Positions 5,812 through 9,562 of a DNA stretch of 9,562 bases are shown in pieces. Position numbers and translations under genes: made by a program. The stretch covers positions 1 to 9,562 of the forward strand of contig JALVEV010000178.1 of NCBI GenBank assembly GCA_027030605.1, read 5' to 3'. The notes beneath the pieces were generated by a model that worked only from the letters and a program-made list of their open reading frames with translations, was not told the DNA's origin and made no database searches. Every line of letters starts with the position of its first letter. Within the stretch, counting starts at the first letter, position 1. Source of the DNA: Campylobacteraceae bacterium (GTDB lineage Bacteria; Campylobacterota; Campylobacteria; Campylobacterales; Sulfurovaceae).

Positions 5812-6003
5812 CTATTTTCCACCTACTAACTCACACTGCCCTGTAATTTTACAGATTGGACAGAAGTTAAAGATACCTGCAATAAGAGGAATTGCCCCTA
5901 AAAAGAACCAGTTGTTTCCACTATAAACTCCATAACCAATTAACCCTGCACCTAAAATAATTCTAATAGGTCGACAGAAAGCTCTTATTTTTTTTGCATT
6001 CAT
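5812..6003 (-). CDS. DUF2892 (YgaP-like transmembrane) small membrane protein
   Basis: The 63-residue protein has two hydrophobic segments (about 13-28 and 32-47; IILGAGLIGYGVYSG and FFLGAIPLIAGIFNF) followed by CPICKITGQC. The N-terminal RxxRxxLG-type pattern and the FNFCP end of helix two are typical of DUF2892, the transmembrane domain that in E. coli YgaP is joined to a rhodanese domain. Here it stands alone and carries four Cys (10, 48, 51, 57), with a CxxC at the membrane edge. A role in thiol or sulfur handling is suggested by the YgaP link but not shown. The start has AAAGGA seven bases upstream and an extended -10 at 6042-6034. It is the first minus-strand gene of the divergent region and sits ahead of the Crp/Fnr gene. 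Confidence 0.85.
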   Translation of the reverse strand: MNAKKIRAFCRPIRIILGAGLIGYGVYSGNNWFFLGAIPLIAGIFNFCPICKITGQCELVGGK

Positions 6004-6033
6004 TTATGAATCCTTTATATTTATGTTAAATGT

Positions 6034-6042
6034 ATTATGACA
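6034..6042 (-). promoter_or_regulatory. Extended -10 promoter of the DUF2892 gene
   Basis: The minus strand reads TGTCATAAT, predicting initiation near 6027 and a leader of about 24 bases with a good ribosome site. No -35 is obvious, as expected for an activator-dependent promoter. Confidence 0.5.
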
Positions 6043-6059
6043 GAAAAAAGTGCTTAACA

Positions 6060-6077
6060 ATGTAACAGTGGTTACAT
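6060..6077. promoter_or_regulatory. Crp/Fnr-type 18-base palindrome
   Basis: The sequence ATGTAACAGTGGTTACAT is a perfect 7-4-7 palindrome. Its core TGTAA-N6-TTACA has the 5-6-5 geometry of Crp/Fnr sites (TGTGA-N6-TCACA for CRP). Its centre at 6068.5 is at about -41.5 of the predicted DUF2892 promoter, the class II activator position, and roughly -60 to -70 of the possible desaturase promoters. The binding protein is inferred to be the adjacent Crp/Fnr regulator. Confidence 0.65.
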
Positions 6078-6092
6078 AGATATGATTTTTCT

Positions 6093-6113
6093 TGAATTTA
6101 TAATATAAATTCA
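6093..6113. promoter_or_regulatory. Perfect 21-base AT-rich palindrome upstream of the desaturase
   Basis: Arms TGAATTTATA (6093-6102) and TATAAATTCA (6104-6113) surround a single base. It covers the region where the -35 of the desaturase promoter would be. It shares TATAAATTC with the dyad in front of the Crp/Fnr gene (5730-5738), so both may be read by one regulator. Confidence 0.45.
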
Positions 6114-6125
6114 TTATATGATAGT

Positions 6126-6131
6126 TATAAT
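6126..6131 (+). promoter_or_regulatory. -10 element of the desaturase gene
   Basis: A perfect TATAAT, predicting initiation near 6138 with a 20-base leader. A second candidate, TATGAT at 6117-6122, would put the 18-base palindrome at about -60. Confidence 0.5.
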
Positions 6132-6157
6132 CTTTTAATATATATAAAGGTAAAGAT

Positions 6158-7126
6158 ATGGTTAGAACTCCCTACCCAGATAATTTTGATGAGTTAAAAA
6201 GAGAAGTTAGAGAAGCAGGACTATTAAAAAGAGTACCTGTACGTGGCACAGTAGAGATGGTAGGGATAATTATCTCACTTATTATAATTTTTTCAACCCT
6301 ACAATATTGGAATCCAGTTTTACTTGGTTTAGCATTAACAATTATAAGCACTAGAGCTGTATTTGTCTCTCATGATATATTACATCTTCAATACTTCAAA
6401 AGTAAAAAGCTCTCATTTAAGCTCTCTTACCCTTTCTCAGCTATTATTTTAAGTAACTCCTCCTCTTGGTGGGACTATAAACACAATATTAATCACCATA
6501 CTTACTGTAATATAATTGAAAAAGATGAAGATATTAGAGCATTAGATGGAGCCTTTACCAATGATAAACATCGTGGAGATAGTGAGTTTTTAAAAAAGTA
6601 CAAGCACATTGTCTTTTGGGGAGCGATGTTCTTTATGAACTTTGCATTCATTGTCCAATCTTATAACTTCGTTATAAAACGTAAACTCTGGGGAGAGTTA
6701 GCACTTATGCTTCTTCATTGGCCTATTATTTGGGGAACTATCTTTTACAATCTTGGATTTGAAAATGGACTTATTACCTTTTTAGTTTTTAACTTTACTG
6801 TCTCTCCTTGGTTAGCTTTTGGGTTTATTACTAACCATTTAGGGTGTGATGTTTTTGAAGAGGAAGAGGGTAAAAAACTCTCATGGATGGAGTTACAGAT
6901 GCGTGGAAGTCGTTCACTAACTGGTGGTAAATTTATTCATTGGTTCTATGGTGGGCTTAACACACAGATAGAACACCACCTCTTTCCAAAAGCTCCTAGA
7001 TTTAACCTACTTAAAGTACAAGAGATAACTAAAAACTTTGCAAAGAGACATAATATCTTCTATTTTGAAACTACTCCTCTTCAAGCATATATACAAATTA
7101 ACGAGGCTTTAAAGGTTTATAAGTAA
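6158..7126 (+). CDS. Membrane fatty acid desaturase
   Basis: The 322-residue protein has the three histidine boxes of membrane-bound di-iron desaturases: HDILH (72-76), HNINHH (109-114) and QIEHH (270-274), with a further His227 in TNHLG. Hydrophobic segments occupy about 33-70 and 150-213. The QxxHH third box resembles front-end and DesA-like acyl-lipid desaturases. It has no cytochrome b5 domain, so electrons must come from a separate ferredoxin or cytochrome not encoded in this window. The reaction would be oxygen-dependent insertion of a double bond in membrane lipid acyl chains. The exact substrate and bond position cannot be read from the sequence. The start has AAAGG seven bases upstream. 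It is divergent from the DUF2892 gene and shares its palindrome-bearing intergenic region, and is followed after 53 bases by the M15 peptidase. Confidence 0.9.
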   Translation: MVRTPYPDNFDELKREVREAGLLKRVPVRGTVEMVGIIISLIIIFSTLQYWNPVLLGLALTIISTRAVFVSHDILHLQYFKSKKLSFKLSYPFSAIILSNSSSWWDYKHNINHHTYCNIIEKDEDIRALDGAFTNDKHRGDSEFLKKYKHIVFWGAMFFMNFAFIVQSYNFVIKRKLWGELALMLLHWPIIWGTIFYNLGFENGLITFLVFNFTVSPWLAFGFITNHLGCDVFEEEEGKKLSWMELQMRGSRSLTGGKFIHWFYGGLNTQIEHHLFPKAPRFNLLKVQEITKNFAKRHNIFYFETTPLQAYIQINEALKVYK

Positions 7127-7134
7127 AATGGTAA

Positions 7135-7156
7135 GGATAAGGTAACAACCTTATCC
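7135..7156 (+). other. Nine-pair hairpin between desaturase and peptidase genes
   Basis: GGATAAGGT (7135-7143) pairs perfectly with ACCTTATCC (7148-7156) around an AACA loop, eight bases after the desaturase stop. Only a mixed ATCTCTAT follows, not a T-run, so it is more likely an RNA processing or stability element, or a leaky terminator, than a full stop. The peptidase ribosome site begins twelve bases later. Confidence 0.6.
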
Positions 7157-7179
7157 ATCTCTATAAAAAGGAAACCATT

Positions 7180-7818
7180 ATGCAAAAAATTATACTACTA
7201 ACAGCCCTTCTTACTAGCTCTATCTTAGCACAATTTAATGCCAATATCTCACCCATAACACCTCAAGTTCAAAAAAGAATGATAAATGGGAACTCATGGA
7301 GAAACACCTGCCCTGTCTCTCTTTATGATTTACGATATATTCAAGTGAATCATTGGGATTTTAATGGAAAAACTGTCTCAGGAGAACTAATTGTCCATAA
7401 AGATATTGCCAATGAAGTTGTCTATATCTTCGAAGAGCTTTACAATCTTCACTACCCTATTCGTCAAATGAGACTGGTAAGTGATTTTAAAGCTAATGAC
7501 TGGAAGTCTATTGATGCTGATAACACCTCTGCTTTCAACTGCCGACCTGTTACAGGTAAAAAAAATAAGTGGTCAAAACATGCCTATGGTCTAGCCATTG
7601 ACATTAACCCTTTAGAGAATCCCTATATCTCAAAAACAGGTCACATATCACATAAAGGCTCTCTAAAGTACCGAAAAAGAGTTCATCGCTACAACACCTA
7701 CCCTGACCATGCAGTGCTTCTAAAATATGATAAAGCCACACAAGTTTTTAAAAAATATGGCTGGAGATGGGGTGGTGATTGGAAATATAGTAAAGATTAC
7801 CAACACTTTGTAAAATAA
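7180..7818 (+). CDS. Secreted M15-type D-Ala-D-Ala carboxypeptidase-like protein
   Basis: The 212-residue protein has a signal peptide (residues 1-17, SSILA then QF). The M15 peptidase domain lies in the C-terminal half: FNCRPVTG (119-126), SKHAYGLAIDINP (132-144) with zinc ligands His134 and Asp141, and YQHFV (207-211) with the third ligand His209. The GGDW at 198-201 is also typical of this family (Peptidase_M15_4). Zinc peptidases of this type trim or cleave peptidoglycan peptides in the periplasm. Cys44 and Cys121 could form a disulphide. AAGGA lies about seven bases before the start. It is probably co-transcribed with the desaturase, with the intercistronic hairpin setting relative levels. 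Its stop codon abuts the stop codon of the convergent gene with no base between. Whether it acts on D-Ala-D-Ala or another bond cannot be told. Confidence 0.87.
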   Translation: MQKIILLTALLTSSILAQFNANISPITPQVQKRMINGNSWRNTCPVSLYDLRYIQVNHWDFNGKTVSGELIVHKDIANEVVYIFEELYNLHYPIRQMRLVSDFKANDWKSIDADNTSAFNCRPVTGKKNKWSKHAYGLAIDINPLENPYISKTGHISHKGSLKYRKRVHRYNTYPDHAVLLKYDKATQVFKKYGWRWGGDWKYSKDYQHFVK

Positions 7819-8424
7819 CTACTTTGAGGAGCGTTTACGAGGGGAGACAATAACCCCTTGAAACTTATCGCTTAACTCATTCCATTTTGTCATTGTTGTC
7901 GGTAATTCAAAAAGACCACCTAAAGGAAGAGTCTTAAACTCTTTTCCTGTTAGCTTCTTAAGTATATTTGAAAATTTTTCATAAGGAATACCATAAAATA
8001 TCTTTAGTGTTGTAGAGTCATTAATCTGCGTAACAAGGTTAATTACTTGACCATTTTTTAAATGAACTCTCATTCCGTAAACATCTCCTTTAAAAAAGAG
8101 CTGTTCTACTCTATTTGCATCAAAAATTTTACCTATAAGCTCCTGCATATTTTTCTCAAAATGATAACCATCTTCACAACTTGCAACCTCAAAATAGGTT
8201 CCATCACTAAGAGAATTTTGCATAACACTTAAACGATTAAAAGTAAGAGGCATTACTTTGTTACGAATACTCTCTAAAAAGATGGTTTTGTTGTTTAATT
8301 TTATCTCAACCCCTTTAGAAGTAAGCGATAAAGAGGTTGATTTGGAGTAGTAAAACATGAAAAATATTGCAGAGACTATTATTGTTAATATTGTTATATT
8401 ACGTATCATTTCGAAGTATAACAT
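7819..8424 (-). CDS. Unknown membrane-anchored protein
   Basis: The 201-residue protein has a single N-terminal hydrophobic helix (about 9-26) followed by a soluble, probably periplasmic, mixed alpha/beta domain with one Cys (83) and a basic Ser/Arg/Lys tail. No family recognised. The start is uncertain: the ATG at 8424 lies nine bases after the licD-like stop but has no Shine-Dalgarno, and a second ATG at 8409 (MIRNITIL) is equally possible and would place the helix right at the N-terminus. Translation is likely coupled to the gene ahead. Position after a class V aminotransferase and a LicD protein suggests a role in the same surface-glycan process; this is guilt by association only. Confidence 0.65.
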   Translation of the reverse strand: MLYFEMIRNITILTIIVSAIFFMFYYSKSTSLSLTSKGVEIKLNNKTIFLESIRNKVMPLTFNRLSVMQNSLSDGTYFEVASCEDGYHFEKNMQELIGKIFDANRVEQLFFKGDVYGMRVHLKNGQVINLVTQINDSTTLKIFYGIPYEKFSNILKKLTGKEFKTLPLGGLFELPTTMTKWNELSDKFQGVIVSPRKRSSK

Positions 8425-8433
8425 AGATTTGGT

Positions 8434-9207
8434 TTATTTAACCACAATCTCCAAAGCATGAATAGTTCGTTTATCAAGAGGAGGAAGCTCCATAAAATCA
8501 AAAGAGTAGATTGAACTTAGGTAGTGTTGAGGATTTTTAGGAGCATAAAACTCTAACCCCTCAAACTCTATTTTAGAGAGAGGAAACATCTCCTCTATGT
8601 CAAACCATACTGCTACATCTGGCATCTCTCCACCATAGATAACCTTTAAATCTTTTTTATCCCACCCTTGATGCATAAGTGATAGAGCCTTTACTAACTT
8701 CTCTCTTATTTCAGGGTAGTCCTCTCCATTAGGTGTATGTAGACTTATAGCTGAGACAGAGCGAATAGATTCAAAAATACCATGGTAAAACTTCTTATGA
8801 AATTCACTATTAGGAAGCGTTAACATAGGGAAGATATCAACAAAAACCCCTTGGTGGTAACCTACCTCTCTACTCTCTTCATGGAACTCTACAATAGAGG
8901 CTCTATTTGAACGTAGTTTTATATAGTCAAATTTAAAGTTAGGGTCTGTCTCTTTGGTTTGAAAAAAGATGTTTTCAGAGAGTTCAGAGGCTCCAATCTC
9001 TATAAATTTATTATAGTCCTCTATAGGCATAGAGAGGTCAATGTCATCATCCCAAGGAATAAACCCTTGATGACGAACAGCACCTAAAAGCGTACCTGAA
9101 TCTAGCCAATATTTTAGGTTATGTTTTTTACAAATGGCATCAAACTCTACTAGCATATCTAACATAATAAGTTGAGCTTGACGTAACTCTTTTGGGTCTA
9201 TTGCCAT
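8434..9207 (-). CDS. LicD-family phosphotransferase
   Basis: The 257-residue protein carries the LicD signature: LDSGTLLGAVRHQGFIPWDDDID at 35-57, seen as GTLLGAVRH (38-46) and PWDDDID (51-57), with Asp54/55/57 as probable metal-binding residues of a nucleotidyltransferase fold. GVFVDIFP (about 120-127) is another conserved block. LicD proteins transfer phosphorylcholine, or related phosphate or phosphonate groups, from a CDP-activated donor to surface polysaccharide or lipid in the cytoplasm or at the membrane. The ATG overlaps the stop of the upstream aminotransferase by one base (TAATG), so translation is coupled. The coupling to a class V aminotransferase points to an amine-bearing donor such as CMP-aminoethylphosphonate, but the acceptor and donor are not proven. 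A downstream unknown gene follows after nine bases. Confidence 0.88.
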   Translation of the reverse strand: MAIDPKELRQAQLIMLDMLVEFDAICKKHNLKYWLDSGTLLGAVRHQGFIPWDDDIDLSMPIEDYNKFIEIGASELSENIFFQTKETDPNFKFDYIKLRSNRASIVEFHEESREVGYHQGVFVDIFPMLTLPNSEFHKKFYHGIFESIRSVSAISLHTPNGEDYPEIREKLVKALSLMHQGWDKKDLKVIYGGEMPDVAVWFDIEEMFPLSKIEFEGLEFYAPKNPQHYLSSIYSFDFMELPPLDKRTIHALEIVVK

Positions 9208-9562
9208 TATGTTCTCTTCATACCATAGTAGTCATAGAGTGCATCAATTAGCACATCTGTATAGGCTCTAGTCATATCTCCCATGTGTGAGACTCTAAAG
9301 ATAATATCACGCTCTGCCCCACCATTTGGACAGACCATTACTTTGTAGCCATCTTCTAAACCATTAACAATATCCATAGCACTCTTACCATCTGTTGGAG
9401 TGAGTGTTGTCATGGCATTTGGCATGTATGGAGTATACTCTTTTAGTGGTAGACCTTTTATCTCTGCTCTAAAGTACTCAGCAATATCTTTAGCTCTTTT
9501 TATGCTCTGTTGTACTCCACCTCTTCTCTTGATTTGGTTAAGTCTAGCCTCTAGTTGTAACA
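9207..9562 (-). CDS. Class V pyridoxal-phosphate aminotransferase, C-terminal part (runs off window)
   Basis: The frame is open from the stop at 9209-9207 to the right edge, giving about 117 residues; the ATG at 9425 is internal. The sequence (QIKRRGGVQ, AEYFRAEIKGL, MTTLTPTDGKSA, CPNGG, FRVSHMGDMT, LIDALYDYYGMKR) is the C-terminal small domain of the alanine-glyoxylate / 2-aminoethylphosphonate-pyruvate aminotransferase group; the RVSHMGD segment contains the conserved Arg that binds the substrate carboxylate. The PLP lysine is outside the window. Next to LicD the likely role is amination of phosphonoacetaldehyde to 2-aminoethylphosphonate; a serine-pyruvate or alanine-glyoxylate role remains possible. 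It is translationally coupled to licD by a one-base overlap. Confidence 0.8.
   Translation of the reverse strand, partial: LQLEARLNQIKRRGGVQQSIKRAKDIAEYFRAEIKGLPLKEYTPYMPNAMTTLTPTDGKSAMDIVNGLEDGYKVMVCPNGGAERDIIFRVSHMGDMTRAYTDVLIDALYDYYGMKRT

Noticed and set aside
7135..7156. Calling the desaturase-peptidase hairpin a rho-independent terminator
   Set aside because: The stem is good but the following bases are mixed and lack a T-run.
1..9562. CRISPR array, tRNA/rRNA, insertion sequence or prophage attachment site
   Set aside because: No spaced direct repeats, no cloverleaf ends, no transposase or integrase fragments and no terminal inverted repeats with target duplications were seen by eye.

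Overview
The window looks like chromosome from a Campylobacterota (epsilonproteobacterial) relative of Sulfurimonas or Sulfurovum. This rests on the AT-rich composition, strong AAGGAG-type ribosome sites, -10 boxes close to TATAAT/TATACT with weak -35 boxes, and the style of several proteins; no marker gene is present to prove it. No tRNA, rRNA, CRISPR or insertion sequence was seen, and no gap between genes exceeds 300 bases.

Region 1 (1-4141, all minus strand) is a copper-handling cluster. In transcription order it holds a small secreted His/Met-rich protein, a secreted beta-barrel protein with a calcium-binding type repeat, the Tat-exported multicopper oxidase CopA, the outer membrane protein CopB, and the 5' end of a second, unlike multicopper oxidase that is a Tat-dependent lipoprotein and runs off the left edge. 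The two intergenic gaps in front of the oxidases share a 22-base near-identical element. The copA leader also has a perfect inverted repeat that covers its Shine-Dalgarno sequence. The cluster has no CopC, CopD or two-component regulator within the window.

Region 2 (4170-4793, plus) is a single gene for a YjdM/PhnA-family zinc-ribbon protein, divergent from the copper cluster and closed by a clear terminator.

Region 3 (4813-7818) centres on a Crp/Fnr-family regulator. On the minus strand it is flanked by two small cysteine-containing membrane proteins (one of the DUF2892/YgaP transmembrane family). Divergently, on the plus strand, lie a membrane fatty acid desaturase and a secreted M15-type peptidase. 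The divergent intergenic region carries an 18-base palindrome with Crp/Fnr geometry, placed at about -41.5 of a predicted extended -10 promoter for the DUF2892 gene. The simplest reading is a small regulon for envelope or membrane adaptation to a redox, sulfur or nitrosative signal; the signal itself is not visible in the sequence.

Region 4 (7819-9562, minus) is a tightly coupled set: the C-terminal part of a class V aminotransferase running in from the right edge, a LicD-family transferase whose start overlaps the aminotransferase stop, and an unknown membrane-anchored protein. This looks like the end of a surface polysaccharide decoration cluster, possibly for aminoethylphosphonate.
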